Assembly: GCA_016713735.1 (NCBI GenBank)
Contig: JADJOP010000037.1
Coordinates: 1 to 64,000 of the forward strand
Length of the DNA: 64,000 nucleotides
From: Bryobacterales bacterium
GTDB lineage: Bacteria; Acidobacteriota; Terriglobia; Bryobacterales; Bryobacteraceae
Direction: 5' to 3'
The position numbers and the translations under genes were made by a program. Below the pieces are notes generated by a model. The model searched no databases, had not been told where the DNA came from, and worked only from the letters and a program-made list of their open reading frames with translations. This document shows, piece by piece, positions 14,694 to 21,789 of the stretch (the first letter of the stretch is position 1; each line of letters opens with the position of its first letter).

Positions 14694-15379
14694 ACGTTCA
14701 GAAACCCCGGCAGTTCATTGATGTCGTTCAAAATCACCATCGCGTTCTCGGCCTCCAGCAACTCCACCAGCTTGTCGCGCTGCGGCACGCCCGCCGCCGC
14801 GATCCCGATAAACGGCACCCCCGCCGCCCGCGACGCCCGCGCGTCATCCACCGTGTCGCCGATATACCAGTACTCAGCCTCCGGCGCCGCGGCGACGATC
14901 TTCTGCAACCCTTCCGGATGCGGCTTCCCCTGCGTCACATCATCGGCGCCGATGAAGGGATGAAAGTGCAGGTGCCGCGCAAACCGCCGCAGCGTCATCT
15001 GCGCCTCGGCCTGTAAACGCCCGGTGAAGATCGAAAACTGGAAGCGCTCATTCAGCTTCTCCAACATCCCCGGCTGCGCGATCCACTTCTCGCGGCTCAT
15101 CAAACCATCGGGAATGCCATCCGTAACCGTGCCGAAGAAGATCCCATCGAAGTACTCCCGCACGGTGTCAAACTCGACTTCGGTGCCCAAATCGCGCGCG
15201 ATCTTCTGCGACAGCGCCCAGTCGTTGTTCCACCCGCCGGCGTTCTTGTACTCCTGCACCAGTTCGCGGGTGATTGACTTCCCCGTAAAATGCGCGACGG
15301 TTTGGCAGATGGTTTCGCGATAGCTCTCGCCCACCTCCACCAGCACGCCGTCCATGTCGAAGACAATGATGTCCTTCAC
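14690..15379 (-). CDS. HAD-family phosphatase in the his operon, candidate histidinol-phosphatase
   Basis: A 229-residue HAD hydrolase with all four motifs: DMDGVLVE, SIFTGR, the lysine in GKPHPEGL, and GDTVDD. I place the start at a GTG (15379) that overlaps the hisC stop by four bases (GTGA), giving VKDIIVFDMDG at the N-terminus; the ATG at 15448 would put 23 residues inside hisC. Its position between hisC and hisB, overlapping both, suggests it removes phosphate from histidinol phosphate, the one step for which no other gene is present here. That assignment is inferred from context; the motifs alone show only a HAD phosphohydrolase. Confidence 0.85.
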   Translation of the reverse strand: MKDIIVFDMDGVLVEVGESYRETICQTVAHFTGKSITRELVQEYKNAGGWNNDWALSQKIARDLGTEVEFDTVREYFDGIFFGTVTDGIPDGLMSREKWIAQPGMLEKLNERFQFSIFTGRLQAEAQMTLRRFARHLHFHPFIGADDVTQGKPHPEGLQKIVAAAPEAEYWYIGDTVDDARASRAAGVPFIGIAAAGVPQRDKLVELLEAENAMVILNDINELPGFLNV

Positions 15380-16452
15380 CAGATGCTCTCCAGTTCGCGG
15401 AAAAAGCGCCTCACCTGCTCGCGCGTCCCGATGGTCACCCGCACACACCCGGCGATCTCGTAGCTCCGGTCGCGCACCAGCACACCCCGCTCGCGCAGCG
15501 CGTCGCGAATGGCGATGCTGCGCTCGCCAGCGCGAAACAGCACGAAGTTCGCCCGGCTGCGGTAATAGGGAATCCCCATCCGCTCCAAGCCTGCATACAC
15601 TTCCTCGCGCGCCGCCAGCACCTCATCCACAAACCCGCGGATGTACTCGGTGTCCTCCACCGCCGCCCGCGCCGCCAGCGCCGCCACCGCGTTCACGCTA
15701 TACGGCGACTGCGCCTTGTGCATCCACGCGCAATTGGCCGCCTGCGAGAACAGGCACCCCAAACGCATCGATGCCATGCCATACGCTTTCGAAAAGGTCC
15801 GGCTTACGAACAAGTTAGGGAACGCCGCGAATTCGCCCAGCGCGGTCACCCCGCAAAATTCAAAGTAGGCTTCGTCGATCAGCACGGCGGCGTTCGGCGC
15901 AGCTTCCAATATCCGCCGCACCTCGGGCAAATCAATGCCCGTGCCCGTCGGATTGTTCGGATTGGAAATCAACACCGCCTTCGTCGCCGGCGAAATCGCG
16001 GCGATGAGTTCTTCGAGAGGAAATGCCAATGTGCCTTCACGATACGCGATCTCCGTGACCCGCGCGCCAGCCAACTCCGAATAGAAGCGGTACATCGCAT
16101 AGCTCGGATGCAGCGTGATCACCTCATCGCCGTCATCGACGAACGTGTTGATCAACACCTGAATCGCTTCATCAGTGCCGTTGGTGAGCAAAAATTCGTT
16201 CTCGCTCACGCCGAAAAACTGCGCCAGCGCGGCCTTCGTCTCGCCATACTCCGGATAGACGCTCAGCCCGGCCTCGCTCAGCTTCTCTTTCAAGAACTCG
16301 ATCACGCGCGGCGAACTGCCCACCGTGTTCTCGTTGAAGTCCAACCGCAGCTTGCCCGCGCGCCCGCCAGTCGGCGGCGAATACGGCGCCATGCGCTGCA
16401 CCGCCGGACGCACGGCCAGCCCGCGCCGGGTTCCTGATCCTGGGTCAGCCAC
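15376..16452 (-). CDS. hisC: HisC, histidinol-phosphate aminotransferase
   Basis: Transaminates imidazole acetol phosphate to histidinol phosphate with PLP. The 358-residue protein shows LDFNENTVGSSP near the N-terminus, SNPNNPTGTGI, DEAYFEF and the lysine region FVSRTFSKAYGMASMRLG. The start is a GTG at 16452, eight bases inside hisD, reading VADPGSGTRRG; a later start is possible because the first 20 residues are not conserved-looking. It is part of an unbroken chain of overlapping his genes. Confidence 0.95.
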   Translation of the reverse strand: MADPGSGTRRGLAVRPAVQRMAPYSPPTGGRAGKLRLDFNENTVGSSPRVIEFLKEKLSEAGLSVYPEYGETKAALAQFFGVSENEFLLTNGTDEAIQVLINTFVDDGDEVITLHPSYAMYRFYSELAGARVTEIAYREGTLAFPLEELIAAISPATKAVLISNPNNPTGTGIDLPEVRRILEAAPNAAVLIDEAYFEFCGVTALGEFAAFPNLFVSRTFSKAYGMASMRLGCLFSQAANCAWMHKAQSPYSVNAVAALAARAAVEDTEYIRGFVDEVLAAREEVYAGLERMGIPYYRSRANFVLFRAGERSIAIRDALRERGVLVRDRSYEIAGCVRVTIGTREQVRRFFRELESIW

Positions 16453-17701
16453 GGGTGCGCACCTCCACCGAACGCGCGTGCGCCTCCAAGCCCTCGGCCC
16501 GCGCCAGCGTCGTCACGCTTGCTTCCAGCTTCTTGAGCGCCGCCAGACTCAGTTCCTGCGTGCTAATCACCTTCACGTAGTCAGCCGTCGACAAACCGCC
16601 CCGCAGCCGCGCCACGCCGCTCGTCGGCAACACGTGATTCGGACCGCTGGCATAGTCGCCCGCCGCCTCCGTGCTCACGGGCCCGATGAAGATGCTGCCC
16701 GCATGGCGAATGCCCGCCAGCAGCGAACGGTCAGGAATGCTCAGGTGCTCGGGCGCGAAGCGGTTGGAGATCTCCACCGCCTCTGCCTGCGAACTCACCA
16801 CGATGATCGCGCTGTTGCGCTCAATCGCCTTGCGCGCCACCGCGGCCGTGGGCAGCGTCGCCAGTTGCCGTTCCACCTCTTTGGCCACCGCCGCCGCCAG
16901 TTGCTTCGACTTCGTCAACACGATCGCGCTCGCATCCGTGTCATGCTCAGCCTGCGCCAGCATGTCCGCCGCGATCCACTTCGGATTGGCCTCGCTCGCC
17001 TTCTCATGGGCGATGATCAGAATCTCCGTCGGCCCGGCCACGAAGTCGATGCCGACCTCACCGGCCAGCAGCTTCTTCGCCGCCGCCACATAGATGTTGC
17101 CCGGCCCCACAATGCGGTCCGCCCGCGGCACCGTCTTCGTGCCATAGGCGAACGCCGCGATCGCATGCGCCCCGCCCATGCGGAAAAAGCGGTTCACCTT
17201 GAGATACGACGCCGTGCCCATCACCGCTTCAGCAGGCTTGGGCGAACAGGCGCACACCATCTCCACACCGGCCACTTGCGCCGGGATGGCCGTCATCATG
17301 AGCGTCGAAGGCAGCGGATAACGCCCGCTGGGAATGTAAGCCGCCACAACATCGAGCGGGCGGATCACCTGCCCCGTCTTCAGTCCCGGCGCGAGCATCG
17401 CCTGCTTGGCCACCGGCAACTGCAGCTTCGCGTAGGCGCGGATATTGGCCGACGCCTGCTTCAGCGCCGACTTCATCTCCTTGCTCAGCCCCGCGAAAGC
17501 CGCATCGAGCGCCGCTTGCTGTACGGCCACCGTGGCCGCATCCAGGCCATCGAACTTGCGTGCGTACTCCACCAGCGCCTTGTCGCCCTTCGTGCGCACG
17601 CCTTCGAGGATCGGACGCACTAGGCCTTCGGCCTCCGTCATCCGCCCGGCGCGCCGCCGCAGCATCGCGCTCACCGCACTCGCATCAACGATTCGCACCA
17701 T
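16445..17701 (-). CDS. hisD: HisD, histidinol dehydrogenase
   Basis: Oxidises histidinol to histidine in two NAD-dependent steps with zinc. The ATG at 17701, two bases after the hisG stop, gives 418 residues starting MVRIVDASAVSAM, the normal family length; the ATG at 17989 lies far inside hisG. Diagnostic segments are YIPSGRYPLPSTLM, GPGNIYVAAAKKLL, DFVAGPTEILI, ADMLAQAEHDTDA and NRFAPEHLSI. Confidence 0.97.
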   Translation of the reverse strand: MVRIVDASAVSAMLRRRAGRMTEAEGLVRPILEGVRTKGDKALVEYARKFDGLDAATVAVQQAALDAAFAGLSKEMKSALKQASANIRAYAKLQLPVAKQAMLAPGLKTGQVIRPLDVVAAYIPSGRYPLPSTLMMTAIPAQVAGVEMVCACSPKPAEAVMGTASYLKVNRFFRMGGAHAIAAFAYGTKTVPRADRIVGPGNIYVAAAKKLLAGEVGIDFVAGPTEILIIAHEKASEANPKWIAADMLAQAEHDTDASAIVLTKSKQLAAAVAKEVERQLATLPTAAVARKAIERNSAIIVVSSQAEAVEISNRFAPEHLSIPDRSLLAGIRHAGSIFIGPVSTEAAGDYASGPNHVLPTSGVARLRGGLSTADYVKVISTQELSLAALKKLEASVTTLARAEGLEAHARSVEVRTRG

Positions 17702-17703
17702 GG

Positions 17704-18579
17704 CTACATCACAACCTTGTTCAACGGATACTCGACAATGCCCTGCGCCCCGGCTTCCTTCAACCGTGGAATGATCGTGCGCACAGTGGCTTCCTCGAGA
17801 ATCGTGTTCACCGCCACCCACTCGCCATCGCTGAGGTTCGAGATGGTCGGGTTCTTCAGCGCCGGCAGCACGGCGAGCACCTTGGGCAGATCGCTCGTCT
17901 TCACATTCAGCATGAGGCCGACCTTGCCCAGCGCGCCCATCGCGCCTTCCAGCAACATGCGGATGTCTTCCAGCTTGCGCCGCTTCCACGCATCTGCCCA
18001 GGAGGTCTTATTGGCGATCAACTGCGTGTTCGATTCAAACAGCGTCTCAATGATGCGCAGCTTGTTGGCCCGCAGCGACGAGCCCGTCTCCGTCACTTCC
18101 ACGATGGCATCGGCCAGCACGGGCGGCTTCACTTCGGTCGCCCCCCAGCTGAACTCCACCTTCGCCTTCACACCGTTGCGTTCCAGGTAGCGCTTGGTGG
18201 CGCCCACGAGTTCGGTGGAAATGATCTTGCCTTCGAGATCCTTCACGGTTTGGAACGGCGAGGCCTCGGGCACCGCCAGCACCCAGCGCACCTTGCCGAA
18301 GCTCTGCTTCGAATAGACGAGGTCGCACACCACCTGCACATCGGCGTCGTTCTCAGCGACCCAGTCGAGCCCAGTCAGGCCCGCATCCAGGATGCCGTCA
18401 TCCACGTAGCGAGCCATCTCCTGCGCGCGGATCAGCATGCACTCGATCTCAGGATCGTCAATCGACGGGAAGTAGCTGCGCGAGCTCGTGCTGATGTTGA
18501 ACCCGGCGCGCCGGAACAGGTCCACCGTCGCCGACTCCAGACTGCCCTTGGGGATGCCCAGCTTCAGTGTGCCGCTCAT
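17704..18579 (-). CDS. hisG: HisG, ATP phosphoribosyltransferase (long form)
   Basis: Catalyses the committed step, joining PRPP and ATP, and is normally inhibited by histidine. The ATG at 18579 overlaps the hisI stop (ATGA) and is preceded by a GGAGG inside hisI (18586-18590). The 291-residue length and the C-terminal region (LNVKTSDLPKVLAVLPAL, PTISNLSDGEWVAVNTI) indicate the long HisG with its own regulatory ACT-like domain, so no HisZ is expected. Substrate motifs include LKLGIPKGSLE, GLTGLDWVAEN and EVTETGSSLRAN. Confidence 0.95.
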   Translation of the reverse strand: MSGTLKLGIPKGSLESATVDLFRRAGFNISTSSRSYFPSIDDPEIECMLIRAQEMARYVDDGILDAGLTGLDWVAENDADVQVVCDLVYSKQSFGKVRWVLAVPEASPFQTVKDLEGKIISTELVGATKRYLERNGVKAKVEFSWGATEVKPPVLADAIVEVTETGSSLRANKLRIIETLFESNTQLIANKTSWADAWKRRKLEDIRMLLEGAMGALGKVGLMLNVKTSDLPKVLAVLPALKNPTISNLSDGEWVAVNTILEEATVRTIIPRLKEAGAQGIVEYPLNKVVM

Positions 18580-18956
18580 TTCGAACCTCCGTAGACAGCC
18601 TTGGGATCGTAGCTCCGCGTATCCACCGTCTTCCATTCCTCGCCGTCAAGCGAGCGGAAGAAGCAGCTCTCGTAGCCCTCGTGGCAGACGCCCGGCCCCT
18701 GCGCCTCGACGGTGAGCAGCACGGCGTCGCGATCGCAATCCGTGCGCGTTTCCTTCACCACCAGGCGGTGGCCCGAGCTTTCGCCCTTCAGCCACAGCTT
18801 CTGGCGCGAACGGCTATAGAAGGTGGCGTAGCCGGTTTCGCGCGTCAGCCGCCACGCCTCTTCGTTCATGAAACCGACCATGAGCACACGCCCCGTGGCG
18901 TGGTCCTGAATGACGGCGGTGACGAGGCCGTCGAGCTTTGAAAAATCGAGATCCAT
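18576..18956 (-). CDS. hisI: HisI, phosphoribosyl-AMP cyclohydrolase
   Basis: Opens the adenine ring of phosphoribosyl-AMP in the third step. The 126-residue protein has the zinc and magnesium ligands in RTDCDRDAVLL and GVCHEGYESCFFR, and VLMVGFMNEEAW near the N-terminus. It is first in the operon, following the attenuator. Only the HisI half is present: HisE (phosphoribosyl-ATP pyrophosphatase) is neither fused nor elsewhere in the window, so it must be encoded outside. Confidence 0.97.
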   Translation of the reverse strand: MDLDFSKLDGLVTAVIQDHATGRVLMVGFMNEEAWRLTRETGYATFYSRSRQKLWLKGESSGHRLVVKETRTDCDRDAVLLTVEAQGPGVCHEGYESCFFRSLDGEEWKTVDTRSYDPKAVYGGSK

Positions 18957-19007
18957 AGAGTCCTTCTGTCGAGGAGGCCGCCTACATGGCCGGCGTGCGT
19001 TCGCGCT

Positions 19008-19040
19008 AAAAACGAAAAGCCCGCCGGAGTGCGGCGGGCT
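19008..19040 (-). terminator. his attenuator terminator hairpin
   Basis: On the minus strand a perfect nine-base stem (19040-19032 with 19026-19018, core GCCCGCCG/CGGCGGGC) with a five-base loop is followed by TTTTCGTTTTT. It lies 45 bases after the stop of the histidine-rich leader peptide and 52 bases before hisI. A competing seven-base stem (GCGACTG with CAGTTGC, one G-T pair) can form between leader stop and terminator. This is the layout of a ribosome-controlled attenuator. Confidence 0.9.
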
Positions 19041-19085
19041 CGTTAGCGCAACTGAAAATCGGGTTCTTCCGCCAGTCGCCCGTCG

Positions 19086-19133
19086 CTACACACCATGAGT
19101 ATGGTGATGGTGGTGATGGGCGTGGCGAAGCAT
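19086..19133 (-). CDS. hisL: HisL-type leader peptide, 15 residues with eight histidines
   Basis: The minus-strand frame from ATG at 19133 to TAG at 19086 reads MLRHAHHHHHHTHGV: six consecutive histidine codons (mixed CAT/CAC) plus two more. Known: in enteric bacteria a ribosome stalled at His codons for lack of charged tRNA-His prevents formation of the terminator and lets transcription proceed into the his genes. Here the peptide, hairpin and his operon are in the same order, so control by histidyl-tRNA supply is strongly implied. There is no Shine-Dalgarno, and the probable transcription start is at or within a few bases of the ATG, so the leader may be translated from a leaderless RNA. 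Confidence 0.93.
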   Translation of the reverse strand: MLRHAHHHHHHTHGV

Positions 19134-19141
19134 GAATTTGT

Positions 19142-19170
19142 AGTATATCAAAACGCCTGCGCCAAGTCAG
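19142..19170 (-). promoter_or_regulatory. his operon promoter (CTGACT - 17 bp - TATACT)
   Basis: On the minus strand, -35 CTGACT (19170-19165) and -10 TATACT (19147-19142) are separated by exactly 17 bases. The -10 ends eight bases before the leader peptide ATG. Both elements overlap or abut the 3' end of the upstream trans-sulfuration gene. Confidence 0.7.
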
Positions 19171-20323
19171 CGAGGATGTCCTCGGCCGCTTCGATGCCAA
19201 CGGAGAGACGGATCAGGCCATCGCCGATGCCGAGCCGCTGGCGCTGCTTGGGGGCAAGGTCGCGGTGCGAACTCATGGCCGGGTAGAGCGCGAGCGTGTG
19301 CACGTCGCCGAGCGTGGTGGCGCGGACGATCAGCTTCAGGCGGTCCATGAAGCGGAACACGCCCTCGCGCGTGGCGTCCTTCAAATCGAAGCTCACCATC
19401 GCGCCATGCGGCTTGCCGGCAAACAGACGCCCGATGGTAGCGGCGTCGGCATGCTGCGCGTCGCCGGGATAGTAAACGCGCGAGACGCCGGGGTGCGCCG
19501 CGAGCCACGACGCAACAGCGGCGGCGTTGGCGCACTGGCGCTCCATGCGCAAGGGGAAGGTCTTCACGCCGCGCATCGTGAGGTAGCACTCAAACGGGCC
19601 CAGCCCCGGACCGCTCGTCTTGCCGATGGCGCGCACGATGGGCAGGTGAGCCGCGTCGCTGATGACGACGCCGCCCAGCACGTCGCCATGTCCGGCAAGG
19701 AATTTGGTGAGGCTGTGCACGACGAGGTTCGCGCCAAGCTTGAGCGGTTGCATGAGCAGCGGCGTGGCGAAGGTGCTGTCGACGATCAGCGCCGCGCCGG
19801 CGGCGCGCGTCATGTCCGCGATGCGGTCCAACGGGCCGACGCGGAGCAGCGGGTTGGAGATCGACTCCATCAACACGCAGCCGGGCTTGTGCTCTTCGAT
19901 GGCCTTCGCCACGGCCGCTTCGTCGCAGATGTCGACGTAGTTCACCTCAACGCCCATCGGCTCGAGCAGACTGTTCAGCATACGCATCGTCGCGCCGTAG
20001 ATGGCGTTGGCGGCCACCACGGAGCGGCGGCGGTCGGTAAGCGCGGCCTGCAAGGCCACCTGCAGGGCCGACATGCCCGACGAGGTGGCAAGCGAACCCG
20101 CACCCTCTTCGAGCGCCGTCAACTGCTCTTCGAGCGCATGAGCCGTCGGCGTGTCGTAGCGCGAATAACAATAGCCGTCGATCTCCTCGGCGAACACCTT
20201 GTCGAGGTCGGCCATCTCGGCGTAGGAGAAGCTCGAGGCCGTGTAGATGGGCGTGGTGGAGGGGATGGCGGCGGGCTGTTTCTTGCGGTCGCCCGCGTGC
20301 ACCGCTTTCGTGTGGATGTTCAT
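19148..20323 (-). CDS. Trans-sulfuration family PLP enzyme (cystathionine gamma-synthase/lyase type)
   Basis: A 391-residue cytoplasmic enzyme of sulfur amino acid metabolism. It shows SSFSYAE, YSRYDTPTAHALEEQLTALE, TSSGMSALQ, the cofactor aspartate in ALIVDSTFATP and the PLP lysine in VVHSLTKFLAGHGDVLGG. The C-terminal RLSVGIEAAEDILADL is typical. Family members include cystathionine gamma-synthase, cystathionine lyases, O-acetylhomoserine sulfhydrylase and methionine gamma-lyase, and sequence alone does not separate them. The start overlaps the cysS stop by four bases (ATGA), tying it to cysteine use. Confidence 0.9.
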   Translation of the reverse strand: MNIHTKAVHAGDRKKQPAAIPSTTPIYTASSFSYAEMADLDKVFAEEIDGYCYSRYDTPTAHALEEQLTALEEGAGSLATSSGMSALQVALQAALTDRRRSVVAANAIYGATMRMLNSLLEPMGVEVNYVDICDEAAVAKAIEEHKPGCVLMESISNPLLRVGPLDRIADMTRAAGAALIVDSTFATPLLMQPLKLGANLVVHSLTKFLAGHGDVLGGVVISDAAHLPIVRAIGKTSGPGLGPFECYLTMRGVKTFPLRMERQCANAAAVASWLAAHPGVSRVYYPGDAQHADAATIGRLFAGKPHGAMVSFDLKDATREGVFRFMDRLKLIVRATTLGDVHTLALYPAMSSHRDLAPKQRQRLGIGDGLIRLSVGIEAAEDILADLAQAF

Positions 20324-21720
20324 TTGCGTTTCCAGCGCGTGCCCTCGCGCGTGTCTTCGAGGATGACGCCCTGCTGGAGCAGCAGGTTGCGGATCTCATC
20401 GGAGCGCGCGAAGTTCTTCGCCTTCTTGGCGGCGATGCGTTCGTTCACCAGCGCGTCGATGGCTTCGTCGCTCAGGCCGCCTTCGCGTTCCACCGGACGC
20501 AGGATGTCGAAGATGGAATCGAAGGCCGCCAGCAGGGCCTGCGCCGGTTCACGGTTGCCGGCGGGGAACTGCCCGCCGTCCATGGCCGAGTTGGCGTCGC
20601 GGATGAATTCGAAAATCGCGGCCAGCGCGCCGGCCGTATTCAGGTCGTCGTCCATCGCCAGTTCAAAGTCGCGCAGCGCCGTGGCCGTGCGTTCCATCAA
20701 CTGCGCGTTCGTGCCTTCGGGGAACTTCTCGCTATCCAGGCGCAGCTTGAAGTTGCGCAGGCGTTCGAGCGAACTGGCATGCGAGCGCAGCCCGTCCATG
20801 GTGAAGTTGAGCTTCGTGCGGTAGTGCGCCGAGGTGAGCAGATAGCGGATCACGTCGGGTTGCCAGCCCTGGTCCATCAGGTCGCGGAGCGTATAAAAGT
20901 TGCCGAGCGACTTCGACATCTTCTGCCCCTCCACCATCAGGTGTTCGGCGTGGAGCCAGAAGCGCGAGAAGGTCTTGTGTGTGATCGCTTCGCTTTGGGC
21001 GATTTCGTTTTCGTGGTGCGGGAAGGTGAGGTCGATGCCGCCAGCGTGGATGTCGAGCGTCTCGCCGAGATACTTCATGGCCATCACGGAGCACTCAATG
21101 TGCCAGCCCGGCCTACCCGCGCCAAACTCGCTATCCCAATAGGGCTCGCCTTCCTTGCGCTGTTTCCACAGCACAAAGTCGCGGGCGTCGTCCTTGTCGT
21201 ACTCATCCACGTCGACGCGCGCGCCTGATTTCATGCCGGAAAAATCAAGCCGCGCCAGCTTGCCGTAGTTGGGAAACTGCGCGATGCGGTAATACACGGA
21301 GCCGTCGCTCACGTAGGTGTAGCCATCCTGCTTGAGCTTGGCGATGGCGTCGAGCATCTCTTGTATGTGCTCGGTGGCGCGCACGAGGCGCTCAGGCCGC
21401 TCCAGGCGCAGCTTGTCGATGTCTTCGAGAAACGCCTTCTCGTAGACCTCGGTGTACTCGCCGAGCGTCTTGCCCTGCTGCATGGCGTTGCGGATGATCT
21501 TGTCTTCCACGTCGGTGATGTTCATCACGTGGTTGAGCGTGTAGCCGCGGTAGCGAAGCCAGCGGCGCAGCAGGTCCTGGAAGGTAAAGGTGCGCAGGTT
21601 GCCGATGTGGACGTAGTGATAGACCGTGGGCCCGCACGTATACATGCGGACGGTCTTCCCGTCTTGCGTCGAGAAGTCTTCCACCTGTTGGGTGAGTGTA
21701 TTGAAAAAGCGCACTGCCAT
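20320..21720 (-). CDS. cysS: CysS, cysteinyl-tRNA synthetase
   Basis: Charges tRNA-Cys. The 466-residue class I synthetase has the HIGH-type motif in TVYHYVHIGNLRTF with the zinc cysteine in YTCGPTVY, further zinc ligands in GWHIECSVMAMKYLG and FPHHENEIAQSEA, and the KMSKS loop in GQKMSKSLGNF. Length is normal. It heads the two-gene unit with the trans-sulfuration enzyme. Confidence 0.98.
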   Translation of the reverse strand: MAVRFFNTLTQQVEDFSTQDGKTVRMYTCGPTVYHYVHIGNLRTFTFQDLLRRWLRYRGYTLNHVMNITDVEDKIIRNAMQQGKTLGEYTEVYEKAFLEDIDKLRLERPERLVRATEHIQEMLDAIAKLKQDGYTYVSDGSVYYRIAQFPNYGKLARLDFSGMKSGARVDVDEYDKDDARDFVLWKQRKEGEPYWDSEFGAGRPGWHIECSVMAMKYLGETLDIHAGGIDLTFPHHENEIAQSEAITHKTFSRFWLHAEHLMVEGQKMSKSLGNFYTLRDLMDQGWQPDVIRYLLTSAHYRTKLNFTMDGLRSHASSLERLRNFKLRLDSEKFPEGTNAQLMERTATALRDFELAMDDDLNTAGALAAIFEFIRDANSAMDGGQFPAGNREPAQALLAAFDSIFDILRPVEREGGLSDEAIDALVNERIAAKKAKNFARSDEIRNLLLQQGVILEDTREGTRWKRK

Positions 21721-21789
21721 GAGGACGTCTAACTATGGTACCAAGGGGCGTGGCAAGTGCCCTACCGCGGACCGGAACCGGCCCCGAGG

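Larger units (their letters stand above)
18841..19200. other. Sign change of GC skew (C-rich plus strand to G-rich plus strand)
   Basis: Hand counts show C above G on the plus strand through most of 1-18.9 kb and G above C from about 18.9 kb onward, although minus-strand genes lie on both sides of the switch. Examples per 60 bases: 4381 C31/G13, 11161 C35/G15, 18121 C26/G14, then 19261 C16/G27, 21001 C11/G25, 30721 C13/G29, 57961 C12/G28. A negative-to-positive change is normally a replication origin; a rearrangement breakpoint would look the same locally. No DnaA box (TTATCCACA-like) was seen here. Confidence 0.6.

Noticed and set aside
18841..19200. Classical oriC at the skew switch
   Set aside because: No DnaA boxes, no AT-rich unwinding stretch and no dnaA/dnaN nearby; the region is taken up by the his leader. 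The skew change is reported, but an oriC feature is not.
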